Under the pieces are notes generated by a model. The model was not told the DNA's origin. It saw nothing but the letters and a program-made list of their open reading frames with translations, and ran no database searches. A program made the position numbers and the translations under genes. This document shows positions 7,001 to 12,855 of a DNA stretch of 17,547 bases, piece by piece. This stretch comes from DATKDU01 sp035512595. GTDB taxonomy: Bacteria > Planctomycetota > Planctomycetia > Pirellulales > Pirellulaceae. The first letter of the stretch is position 1; each line of letters begins with the position of its first letter. Where the stretch lies: contig DATKDU010000460.1 in the NCBI GenBank assembly GCA_035512595.1, forward strand, positions 1 to 17,547, written 5' to 3'.

Positions 7001-9395
7001 CGACGATGATTTCGATCAGCGGCTGGTGCCGCACGGGTCGTTGTTCATCGAGCTCTACAACCCCTGGTTCGACCGGGGCAACAATAACTACGACCACAAG
7101 GCACGGGAGCTGTACTCGCAAATCGGCGGCGGCGTGGAGTTGCACCGGATCAACGCGCAGGGCTCCCCCGTCTGGCGGATGTTGATCGTCAAGGGTGCTT
7201 TGCTGGCCGGCGGTCAGCAGGGAGACCCCGATTTTCCCGTCCCCGAGAACTGGACGGCCAATCCGCCGGCCAACGAAGACGTGGAGCGAAGCGTGTACTT
7301 CATCCTGCCGGGGACCGCGCCTGCGTTTCCAACCGCCGGGCACGGCACTCCGTACTTCCTGCCCGCCTCGATTGATCCAATGGCGTCAGGCGCACCGCAG
7401 CTTACGACCGTGCGGCCGGGCAAGTACGCAGTGATCGGCGGCTATGACGACGAACAAATGGGGACGCCACCGCGCTACATTACTTACTTCGGCCGCCGCA
7501 CCGACGCGATCGAGGGAGGCGCCCTGAACCTGAACATGACCCGGCGAATCGAGCTATGGCCGGAGCTCAACTCGACCAACCCCCAGGTCTACGTGTACGA
7601 CAATTCGGCGCCTGGAGCGAATGACCTCAACTTTGCTAATATGCAGCCGCCGGTCGCTATTCCGATCGAGAACTTGTCGGTGAGCGTGCCGACGGGGACG
7701 CTCAACGATCCTGCCTATCCGCCCACGACAAATGTGACGCTCGACGGCGAGCCGATTTACGACCCGCCGCTGGATACGCCGCTGGACACGGCCGCGGCAC
7801 TGCAACAGAACATCACCACGCCGCAGTACCGGCGAATCTTTCTCCAGCGGTTGGCCAACCCGCTCCTGGCCTGGAACCCGGTCACCAATCCTTACATCAC
7901 CATCGACGCCTCCGATATCAGCATGACGGCATACAACGGCGTAGCGGTGGATACGGCCGATCCGAACATCGGGATGGGGAACCGCAACTTCCAAACGTTC
8001 CAGCGCGGCGGGCCGTTCCCGGATACGGAGGTACCAGGCTACGCCGGGTACAACCTGGCGGCGTCGCGCGGCTATCGCAACCTGTGGACCCAGCAAGGGT
8101 TTTATGGTGCATCGACCGCCGACTCCCCGAACGGCGATCCGGGCGGCACGGGGCCGCACTATTTCAGCCATCAGCTTTACCACACGCTGGGCTATCTGAA
8201 TCGGCGGTTCTGGGGCCCGCCTGGCAATCCGTACTTCACCGCGATGAGCGGCGTTCCGCAGGGATACGTCGGCGCGCCCACCGAGACCGACGGCGAGGAC
8301 ATGCAGCCGCGGGGCTTCCCCTGGCTGACGCACCTCGACCGGCCGCTGACCAGCCCGATGGAGTTGCTCAACGTTTCCAGCCAGTCGTCGTCGCAGCTTC
8401 TGCAGCGATTCCGCATGCAGATCCCAGCCACTCAACCACTGACTACGGCATACAACAACGCAAACACGTCAGATCCGTATGGACACTTGCTGAACTTCTT
8501 CCAGACAACGACGGACGCGACTACGAATGATGCGCCCAACCTGTGTCGCATCTTTGATTATCTGGAAGTTCCCTCGCCGTATATTGGCGCCGAGCGGTAT
8601 TACAACCCGCAGACCTTCCAGACCGACCCGACCGATACGCAGCGGATTCAGACGTTCCGACCGCCGTTCAACAAGGCGTCGCGTTTCCGCGATCCGGGAC
8701 GGATCAACATCAACACGATCTATGACAGCGCCGTGTGGGAGGCGATCGCCAAGACAGTTCCCGGGATGGACCGCACTAGCACCACCGATGGACAGACTTT
8801 TTTCAATAATTTATTGCAGAGCCGTCAGGGGTATCCGGGAGCAGCATTAGCCGCTAATCCGGCCTACCCTTCTCTGTTTTCGCAGCCGTTCCGCTCGGCC
8901 GATTCAGCGGACATGATGCCGCCAATTCCGCCGCCAATCACGCTGCGCCAGTCGGCGGCACATGGCTCGCTGCTCCGCGCGACCACTCCTGGTGTAGCAA
9001 CCTCGCCGCCTCTGTTTACTGCACCCTTTATCAATGCCCCGCAGGCATGGGGAATGCAGGCCCATGAAGACGTTGGCCGCAATCCTTACTTCCGCTTCCA
9101 AGGTCTGCAAAAGGTGGCCAACATGGTGACCACGCGATCCAACGTCTATGCCGTCTGGATCACCGTCGGCTACTTTGAGGTCGAGGAAAATCGGCCGGCG
9201 GCGGGGGGCGCGATCGTCGTCGATGCGGCTCATCCGGACGGCTATCGCCTGGGCCAGGAGATCGGCGCGGATAGCGGCGGGATCAAGAGGCACCGCTCGT
9301 TCTTCATCATCGACCGCTCGATCCCCGTCGCCTACGAGCCGGGGAAGCGCCATAACACGGACAAGGCCGTGCTGCTGCGGAGGTATATTGAGTAG
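4050..9395 (+). CDS. Giant GspK-like minor pseudopilin (1781 residues)
   Basis: The N-terminus is a 15-residue basic leader ending KKG, then VVLLIVVTLLTLFLMIGITLSLLA. This is a prepilin-like cleavage site and helix without Glu at +5, a known peculiarity of GspK among pseudopilins. Two segments match the GspK hallmark G-[KR]-[IL]-N-[IL]-N: DLDGRINLNAHG (445-456) and DPGRININTIYD (1548-1559), the latter followed by a helical stretch as in the GspK SAM-like domain. Acidic loops occur at DNDGDG (408) and DTDGDGMPN (873), with AQWAVNAVDFRDAD at 891-904. GspK is normally about 320 residues, so this protein has roughly 1,400 extra ones, rich in Asn, Pro, Gly and Tyr and probably exposed outside the cytoplasm. 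GGAG sits seven bases before the ATG. The TAG stop lies within the first unit of a repeat array. GspK caps the pseudopilus tip in type II secretion; that role here is inferred. Confidence 0.8.
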   Translation: MNQRNNHRRGEQKKGVVLLIVVTLLTLFLMIGITLSLLASSYRGASEQIRSAGTYGDLAEREMDLALSQLLFGSSTLNAVSPHNLLADLYGHDSIKGTVQGNPASWNSGQILVVNVNFTTTAEQSPNYYCGRVFTFISGQARGISSRVLAYNVSGGTYSLAIEVPESDLPVAVNVNNGDEFIINGGPFNGTGAGYVNFDINGNPSYNLDATANFNNLSTATSPLPLPVALMPNYYGYPQGAVTTAIDLGGLDENYDAPDYQNMFLAMIPPSLGQGTGQNNRGEIVLLPSFHRPDLVQMWFNFLMNDPGILGNSTANALHKRQVILNPYGPDGIRGTGDDENNVSFADFSLPQRDALVQLKRSLILRPLKEDHPNFTGGNPAFEPDLLTNTENTINLGTGNAPAPYDVDNDGDGIADSIWIDPGLPIVTSRDGRKYKRLVAYLVQDLDGRINLNAHGSMAPVLIAAAQASQPITGYEFAGQMPGASTVTLPRGLGHGPAEVDFRHIFNNQNNVYQSLFIGNTAAGIPGRYGFDGGNPLAGVPNTDDTLSAAKSIGMPQNHLTTRSSYTSPPDVWGRGAMALDYYGMPLWVDTTGVGSAERVDDPYEMHVDYRRAAADAPFTPAELEQLLRYHDPGATGLYSRLLANPLTRQFLGASSPGSIGADNRLRALLTTMGSHIPAPPVGIPKELRQSFYQNRLQNSQYAAQNWPASTSLIDLYRYRLTVGGAADVELELRKIVPFEIRHGQLLNINREFGNGVHDGTTTVNGATLPLPEDIYGVVDDPGESYRNLDPMNGPNYEPREKIWPGTGPGSWLFSFEHENDLRGPIPLVPGYPPYDPGAMPPQYVAYPDVRQIMARHLYCLGMLLRDQTQELDTDGDGMPNTPQETARMIAQWAVNAVDFRDADSICTGFEYDENPWNGWDVDGRLDTADVDLSGNPVPRGVVWGIERPELLITEAFAAHGRRTEDLTNETADPGETAADVAGGDDDFDQRLVPHGSLFIELYNPWFDRGNNNYDHKARELYSQIGGGVELHRINAQGSPVWRMLIVKGALLAGGQQGDPDFPVPENWTANPPANEDVERSVYFILPGTAPAFPTAGHGTPYFLPASIDPMASGAPQLTTVRPGKYAVIGGYDDEQMGTPPRYITYFGRRTDAIEGGALNLNMTRRIELWPELNSTNPQVYVYDNSAPGANDLNFANMQPPVAIPIENLSVSVPTGTLNDPAYPPTTNVTLDGEPIYDPPLDTPLDTAAALQQNITTPQYRRIFLQRLANPLLAWNPVTNPYITIDASDISMTAYNGVAVDTADPNIGMGNRNFQTFQRGGPFPDTEVPGYAGYNLAASRGYRNLWTQQGFYGASTADSPNGDPGGTGPHYFSHQLYHTLGYLNRRFWGPPGNPYFTAMSGVPQGYVGAPTETDGEDMQPRGFPWLTHLDRPLTSPMELLNVSSQSSSQLLQRFRMQIPATQPLTTAYNNANTSDPYGHLLNFFQTTTDATTNDAPNLCRIFDYLEVPSPYIGAERYYNPQTFQTDPTDTQRIQTFRPPFNKASRFRDPGRININTIYDSAVWEAIAKTVPGMDRTSTTDGQTFFNNLLQSRQGYPGAALAANPAYPSLFSQPFRSADSADMMPPIPPPITLRQSAAHGSLLRATTPGVATSPPLFTAPFINAPQAWGMQAHEDVGRNPYFRFQGLQKVANMVTTRSNVYAVWITVGYFEVEENRPAAGGAIVVDAAHPDGYRLGQEIGADSGGIKRHRSFFIIDRSIPVAYEPGKRHNTDKAVLLRRYIE

Positions 9396-9426
9396 TCCAA
9401 AGTCCCGAGTCCAAAGTCCAAAGTTG
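9392..9426. repeat. Heptad array (AAAGTCC type), copy B, containing a stop codon
   Basis: Five units run GTAGTCC, AAAGTCC, CGAGTCC, AAAGTCC, AAAGTTG. The TAG stop of the GspK-like gene (9393-9395) is part of the first unit. The first 33 bases match copy A at 3876 exactly. Confidence 0.85.
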
Positions 9427-9435
9427 GAAGACGAT

Positions 9436-9508
9436 AAGCCCGACGCGCAAGGGAGGAAAACGGCCGTTTGGCGAGTGGAGACATTTCCCTCGCTTGCGCG
9501 TCGGGCTT
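9436..9508. repeat. Inverted-repeat hairpin element, copy B
   Basis: The left arm (9436-9460) pairs with the right arm (9484-9508), with 16 uninterrupted outer pairs and then two mismatches near the loop. The loop holds CGTTTGGCGAGTGG, one base different from copy A. Relative to copy A, four stem positions differ and each change is matched in the opposite arm. It follows the heptad array by ten bases, as copy A does at the end of the preceding gene. It may end transcription of the pseudopilin operon. Confidence 0.8.
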
Positions 9509-9532
9509 GTGGAGTCGGCGGCGCATGAAAAC

Positions 9533-9556
9533 GGCCGGGGAGGTGGGGTCCCGGCC
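9533..9556. repeat. GGCCGGG..CCCGGCC inverted repeat
   Basis: The 7-bp arms at 9533-9539 and 9550-9556 pair around a G-rich 10-base loop. It lies between the operon end and the convergent HTH gene and could take part in termination, though no U-tract follows. Confidence 0.4.
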
Positions 9557-9579
9557 GCGGGGAGTTTGAAGTTGGTTCT

Positions 9580-9636
9580 GGACAGGTTGGAAACCTGTCC
9601 TACGTTTTTGGGGACAGGTTGGGAAACCTGTCCTAC
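9580..9636. repeat. Two tandem copies of the GGACAGGTT..AACCTGTCCTAC palindrome
   Basis: Copy one has arms at 9580-9588 and 9592-9600. Copy two has arms at 9612-9620 and 9625-9633. Both end in TAC. A third copy lies at 1471-1494. On the minus strand the outer end of copy two reads GTAGGACAGG, and its TAG (9633-9635) is the stop codon of the HTH gene. The strong stems between two convergent genes may serve as a bidirectional terminator. Confidence 0.8.
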
Positions 9637-10166
9637 TCCGAATAGCTCCCCCCGAACAGGCTGTTGTCGTCGATCGTCTGCTGGCCGATGCGGCCCACTT
9701 CATCCAGGCTGCGGCGAACGCCGACCGTGTGCCACGCGCTGACTTCTTTCAGCTCCGGCATCAGCTCGACGAGCTGCTCGATCAGGTTCTCCGCCATCCG
9801 CCGCTGCGACGCGGAAGAGGCCCCTTCCTGCAGGGTGAGTGCCGACTTCATGATGCGGACCAGCTTGGCCCGCTCGGCGACGGGGCGGGAGAGAGGGGCG
9901 TCCGTCTCCGCCAAGAGCTCCTCAATGGGAACTTCGAGGACCGCCTGCCAACGGTGCAGGTCGGAAAGCCGCAGGTCGCAGGTCGGCTGCTCCTGGGCCC
10001 GCACCGAGCGGACGTCCGAGCCGAGCTGGCGGGCCGCGCTGCGGAGGCTCATCCCCTGGCGGCAGCGGACCTCCTGAATGCGGTGCAATTGCTGGGGGGC
10101 TAGCTGCCCCGCGGGCAATGGGATCCGAGGTGCGTCACAATAGACGCTCAATTCGGCAATCGACAT
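9633..10166 (-). CDS. XRE-type helix-turn-helix regulator
   Basis: The product is a 177-residue soluble protein. Residues about 27-86 (LHRIQEVRCRQGMSLRSAARQLGSDVRSVRAQEQ then LHRWQAVLEVPIEELL) have the Cro/C1 (XRE) layout: a first helix, a helix-turn-helix with S-x-R-x-x-A-R-x-L, and a final helix ending in the VP-x-x-x-LL pattern usual in this family. The C-terminal half is helical (AENLIEQLVELMPELKEV) and may mediate oligomerisation; I recognise no ligand domain. GGAG lies eight bases before the ATG. It is convergent with the pseudopilin operon and divergent from the dksA-like/lspA pair, so it may regulate the latter or itself, but no operator is proven. Its stop codon is provided by the outer end of a palindromic repeat. 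Confidence 0.8.
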   Translation of the reverse strand: MSIAELSVYCDAPRIPLPAGQLAPQQLHRIQEVRCRQGMSLRSAARQLGSDVRSVRAQEQPTCDLRLSDLHRWQAVLEVPIEELLAETDAPLSRPVAERAKLVRIMKSALTLQEGASSASQRRMAENLIEQLVELMPELKEVSAWHTVGVRRSLDEVGRIGQQTIDDNSLFGGSYSE

Positions 10167-10341
10167 GTCTACCGCTCCTTTGCCTCGCGCAGGGCGAAGC
10201 CGATCCGAGTAAGAACTATGAATAAGAAAGCCTCTTCCAAAGGATGCCGCCGGCCTGAACCCCCAGGCAACCCCCCGATTGCCGGCTATTACTCAAACGC
10301 ACGAATTGGACGGGATGGACTCACTGGCGGTTCCAGAATGG

Positions 10342-10363
10342 AAGTTTTTGTCAAGTTTTTGTC
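10342..10363. repeat. Tandem 11-bp direct repeat AAGTTTTTGTC x2
   Basis: Two exact, contiguous copies of AAGTTTTTGTC stand out in otherwise GC-rich DNA. The period is one helical turn, so a protein could bind both on the same face. They lie about 125 bases upstream of the dksA-like promoter and about 175 bases upstream of the HTH start. A regulator site is possible but unproven. Confidence 0.45.
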
Positions 10364-10431
10364 CGTGCGGCAAGCCGCGGAAAAAACGCATCGGCAGCCG
10401 TGGATATACGCGGTTTTTTGGCGGCGGTCAC

Positions 10432-10448
10432 GGGGCGCATCGCGCCCC
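10432..10448. terminator. GGGGCGC-ATC-GCGCCCC hairpin
   Basis: A perfect 7-bp GC stem surrounds a three-base loop, upstream of the dksA-like promoter. A second hairpin (GGGGG AAGCAA CCCCC, 10463-10478) follows directly. They may insulate the promoter from read-through, but no U-tract is present, so terminator function is tentative. Confidence 0.35.
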
Positions 10449-10487
10449 ACACCGGCCAATTAGGGGGAAGCAACCCCCCTCCCCCGT

Positions 10488-10517
10488 TTGACAGCCGCCC
10501 CGCGGTCAATTTAGAAT
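10488..10517 (+). promoter_or_regulatory. Sigma70-type promoter for the dksA-like/lspA pair
   Basis: A perfect -35 box TTGACA (10488-10493) and a -10 box TAGAAT (10512-10517, five of six matches to TATAAT) are separated by 18 bases. The predicted start near 10524 gives a leader of roughly 85 bases before the ATG at 10611. Confidence 0.65.
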
Positions 10518-10610
10518 AACCGGGCTACAACGCGGGTGATTCCCAGCGGGCGGCACTGGCAACCTTCCTGTCCCAGGCCGTCGCGGACGGCGCACCCCCT
10601 GGAGAGTCGG

Positions 10611-10982
10611 ATGAACAAGCGTGAGTCGAAGATGTACAAGGAGCAGCTCCTGGCCTTGCGGGCGCGGCTGCGGGGTGATGTGACCACGATGGCCGACGCG
10701 GCCCTGCGGAAGACCCGCAGCGAAGCCAGCGGCGACCTGTCGAGCATGCCGATTCACATGGCCGACATGGGGACCGACGCCTTCGAGCAGGAGTTCACGC
10801 TGAGCCTGATGGAGCACGACGGCAGCACGCTGGAGCTGATCGAAAACGCTCTTGAGCGGATCGAAGACGGGGCCTATGGTGTCTGTACGGAGTGCGAGGC
10901 CAAGATCCCCAAGCAGCGGCTCAATGTCGTCCCGTATACCCCCCACTGCGTCAAGTGCGCCAACAAGGTCTCGGCCCGGTAA
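10611..10982 (+). CDS. DksA/TraR-family zinc-finger protein
   Basis: The product is a 123-residue protein with the two-part DksA/TraR layout. An N-terminal helical hairpin (about 5-85, including FEQEFTLSL and ELIENALERIEDGAYG) precedes a C4 zinc finger C92-x2-C95-x17-C113-x2-C116. DksA-type proteins bind RNA polymerase through the secondary channel and tune initiation, often with ppGpp. The hairpin-tip motif DxxDxA of E. coli DksA is not clearly kept: the aligned stretch reads ADMGTDAFEQEF. Activity could therefore differ from DksA. The frame is open 75 bases further upstream, but GGAGAG just before ATG 10611 and the family match from there fix the start. It follows a strong promoter and precedes lspA, with which it is probably co-transcribed. 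Confidence 0.88.
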   Translation: MNKRESKMYKEQLLALRARLRGDVTTMADAALRKTRSEASGDLSSMPIHMADMGTDAFEQEFTLSLMEHDGSTLELIENALERIEDGAYGVCTECEAKIPKQRLNVVPYTPHCVKCANKVSAR

Positions 10983-11109
10983 CGCATCTGGGACCGACCG
11001 CTCGCCGTCTCGCCATTCCGCGCCCCTTGCACCCGAAAGCTCGGATGCCAGCGTGAAGCCCGGCCAGCAGCTCGCCGACTCGCCCAACACCGCGGCGGCG
11101 GCAGGGCCG

Positions 11110-11664
11110 ATGATCAACGGAGTGCCGGTCAACCGCCATCTGATCTATTTCTTCCTCGCGCTGGCCGGGTGTGCCACGGACCTGGTCACCAAAGAAGTGA
11201 TCTTTCGCTGGCGGGGACTCCCCGGCCAGAAGGGGATCGTCTGGCTGGTGGAAGGGTACGTCGGCATTGAGACGGCGCTCAACCGCGGAGCTTTGTTCGG
11301 CATGGGCGCCGGCGGCAGCCGCTACTTTGCCTATCTGGCGATCGGGGCGGTGATCGGCGTCGTCGCCTGGTTGTTTCTGCTGCGAGCCGCGCGCGACCGG
11401 CTGCTGACGGTGGCGTTGGGAATCATTTCCGGCGGCATTCTCGGCAACCTGTACGACCGGCTGGGGCTGTGGGACCACGGGCCGCTCCCGGCGGCCATGC
11501 AAAACCTAGGATATGAGACCGCGGTTCGCGACTGGATCCTGTGGTGCTGGAACTTCAAGCAGTTCACCTGGCCGAATTTCAACATTGCCGACAGCCTGCT
11601 GGTGTGCGGCGCGGGGCTGCTCCTGTGGCATGCGTTTATGATGCGTGAGCCGAAGAGGGAGTAA
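11110..11664 (+). CDS. lspA: Signal peptidase II (lipoprotein signal peptidase)
   Basis: LspA is an inner-membrane aspartyl protease that cuts prolipoproteins before the lipidated Cys. The 184 residues show the family blocks in order: a first helix ending in TDLVTKEVIF (D24, K28), ETALNRGALFG (56-64, the NxGxxFG box), a hydrophobic helix, GGILGNLYDRL (108-118) with catalytic D116, and TWPNFNIADSLL (153-164) with catalytic D161. The catalytic Asps are 45 residues apart against 27 in E. coli, because of an insert after D116 (WDHGPLPAAMQNLGYETAV). The start is uncertain. The frame is open far upstream, overlapping the dksA-like gene; ATG 11110 has only a weak GGCAGGG nearby, and GTG 11054 is possible. 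ATG 11110 gives a normal first helix. It is downstream of and probably co-transcribed with the DksA-like gene. Confidence 0.9.
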   Translation: MINGVPVNRHLIYFFLALAGCATDLVTKEVIFRWRGLPGQKGIVWLVEGYVGIETALNRGALFGMGAGGSRYFAYLAIGAVIGVVAWLFLLRAARDRLLTVALGIISGGILGNLYDRLGLWDHGPLPAAMQNLGYETAVRDWILWCWNFKQFTWPNFNIADSLLVCGAGLLLWHAFMMREPKRE

Positions 11665-11667
11665 AGG

Positions 11668-11765
11668 GTAGTGTGGGCCAGCTCGCCTCGGCGAGCGCCG
11701 GCCCACCAAGATGGGTGTCTTCTTTCGGTGGGCCGGCGCTGGCGGAGCCAGGTTGTCCCACCCTA
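11668..11765. repeat. Imperfect ~39-bp-arm inverted repeat after lspA
   Basis: The left arm (11668-11706) and right arm (11727-11765) are inverted. The inner 12 bases pair perfectly (GCCGGCCCACC with GGTGGGCCGGC and neighbours) and the outer parts imperfectly, around a 20-base loop. It starts four bases after the lspA stop. It could terminate lspA from one side and the minus-strand operon from the other. It also fits a mobile palindromic repeat family. Confidence 0.65.
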
Positions 11766-11778
11766 CGGCCCCTACGGC

Positions 11779-11946
11779 CCGTAGCGTGCTCGCGGGAACC
11801 GCCAGGCCGTCGTCCCGCTCCAGGCATTCGCACGCGGGACCCATACCCGGCGTATTTTTCGCGATAGAGCTCCAACGCTTGCTCCTTGCGGCTCGGCTCC
11901 ACGTGCCGATTCGACGCCCGGCCCGCAGGCGATGCACCAGCCCCAC
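11779..11946 (-). pseudogene. ISNCY-type transposase fragment, frameshifted and truncated
   Basis: Reading leftward, three pieces in alternating frames form one recognisable segment: GLVHRLR (about 11920-11943), then RASNRHVEPSRKEQALELYREKYAGYG (about 11840-11920), then PACECLERDDGLAVPASTLR (11779-11840). As I recall it, the N-terminal DNA-binding part of ISNCY-type transposases reads GLVHxLRGRxSNR..., ALxLxRExYAGFGPTLAxExL, GLxVSxETLRRW in this order. At least two frameshifts and a few lost bases at the YAGYG junction are needed. The catalytic DDE part is missing: the sequence stops where the inverted repeat begins. No intact terminal repeats were found. The family assignment is from memory; that it is broken is plain. 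Confidence 0.65.
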
Positions 11947-12129
11947 TCAGAAATCGCTGGAGAAATCGACCCGAGTTTTCCAAACTGACCCATTACCCAG
12001 GGGTGGCGTGGACGACATCACGACTTGTCCGCCAGTTCCTTGGCGAGATACGGCCTAAACCCGCGGCACCCAGCCAGAAACGCACAGAGATTAAGCAGGA
12101 AAGCCAAACGGTGTCACCAACTCGCCAGG

Positions 12130-12852
12130 CTAGTACTTGACGTAGTCGGCCTCGAGATAATAGACGACGTTCTGCACGTCGAGCGATTCGCGCGACTGGG
12201 GAGGCGTGACGGCGAATTTTCCCGCCAACCGCACCACCCGCTGCATGTACTTCAGCCGCGGCGCCTTGCCGACGATCTTCACTTCCATCATGTGCGTCGG
12301 CGGCGGCTGGCCGCCGAAGCAGCAGGTGCCGTAGTCGCGCACCAGGATGAAATTGTCCACCTTCCCCGAGCTGGCCACCGCCGGATGGACGTACCCCTTG
12401 ATGAAGACCGGCTTGCCAATCAGGTCAAAGGCCAGCTTGGGAAGGCCGTACTCCCCTTTTTCGGGATCGGGCTGAAGCTCCGAAAAGCTGACCGCCTGGT
12501 AGCCCTCGGGAACTTCCGTCGCCTGGATGTAAGCATGCGTCGGAATGCTGACCGCCAGCATCGCCACGTGCGCCACGAGGGCGAACATCGCTAGCGGCCG
12601 GCCGGCATATTCCTTCGGATACCGGCGAATGGCCGACATGGCCACCACCGACAGCACGACACCCACTAGCGGCAACGGCACCACGCCCGGCAATGCCTCG
12701 GTTCCAAACTCCGAAGCCAGCGAGTACAGCGCGAAAAGCCCTGCGGGCAAGACCAGGACTGCGGCAATGATCGCCGGCCGGCTCAGAATCCGGTAGTTGC
12801 CAAAGTCCTCCATGACTGCCGGCTGGCGATCGTCGGCAATCGACGTGCTCAT
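12130..12852 (-). CDS. Membrane protein with DUF3299-like domain
   Basis: The product is a 240-residue protein. Three hydrophobic segments (about 27-46, 55-73, 87-108) form an N-terminal membrane part reminiscent of DUF4190. A soluble domain from about 145 follows, with KPVFIKGYVHP and FILVRDYGTCCFGGQPPPTHMMEV (168-191). The CCFG-x-PPP segment preceded by F-x-LVRD matches DUF3299, a small domain of unknown function, often periplasmic, whose paired Cys may bind metal or be redox-active (inference). The domain lies after the third helix; the topology suggests it is outside the cytoplasm. The ATG has AGAGG seven bases upstream and lies three bases after the previous gene's stop, so the genes are translationally coupled. 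It is the last gene of the leftward unit. Function unknown. Confidence 0.8.
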   Translation of the reverse strand: MSTSIADDRQPAVMEDFGNYRILSRPAIIAAVLVLPAGLFALYSLASEFGTEALPGVVPLPLVGVVLSVVAMSAIRRYPKEYAGRPLAMFALVAHVAMLAVSIPTHAYIQATEVPEGYQAVSFSELQPDPEKGEYGLPKLAFDLIGKPVFIKGYVHPAVASSGKVDNFILVRDYGTCCFGGQPPPTHMMEVKIVGKAPRLKYMQRVVRLAGKFAVTPPQSRESLDVQNVVYYLEADYVKY

Positions 12853-12855
12853 AGG

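Larger units (their letters stand above)
10167..10610. other. 444-base divergent intergenic region
   Basis: This lies between the HTH gene (leftward) and the DksA-like gene (rightward). It holds a tandem 11-bp repeat (10342-10363), two GC-rich hairpins (10432-10448 and 10463-10478) and a strong promoter (10488-10517). Small open frames here (81 and 70 residues) lack a ribosome binding site and recognisable content, so I do not call them. Confidence 0.6.
11665..12129. other. 465-base spacer with inverted repeat and transposase remnant
   Basis: No intact gene is seen between the convergent lspA and DUF3299-like genes. It contains a long inverted repeat (11668-11765) and a decayed transposase (11779-11946, minus strand). 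I see nothing further in 11947-12129; the open frames crossing it show no recognisable content. Confidence 0.6.

Noticed and set aside
9636..10103. Plus-strand open frames of 137 and 124 residues over the HTH gene
   Set aside because: They are antisense to the HTH gene, which has a proper ribosome site and a family match.
10240..10290. Riboswitch-like pairings upstream of the HTH gene (GCCTG/CAGGC inside GCCGGC/GCCGGC)
   Set aside because: The short stems are easily met by chance in GC-rich DNA and match no riboswitch class I know.
10218..10491. Small open frames of 81 and 70 residues in the divergent spacer
   Set aside because: No Shine-Dalgarno, overlapping frames, and the sequence includes hairpins; one has CPCGKP, but that is too little to support a zinc protein.
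12025..12594. Plus-strand open frame of 189 residues across the spacer and the DUF3299-like gene
   Set aside because: It is mostly antisense to a well-supported gene and rich in Arg/His.
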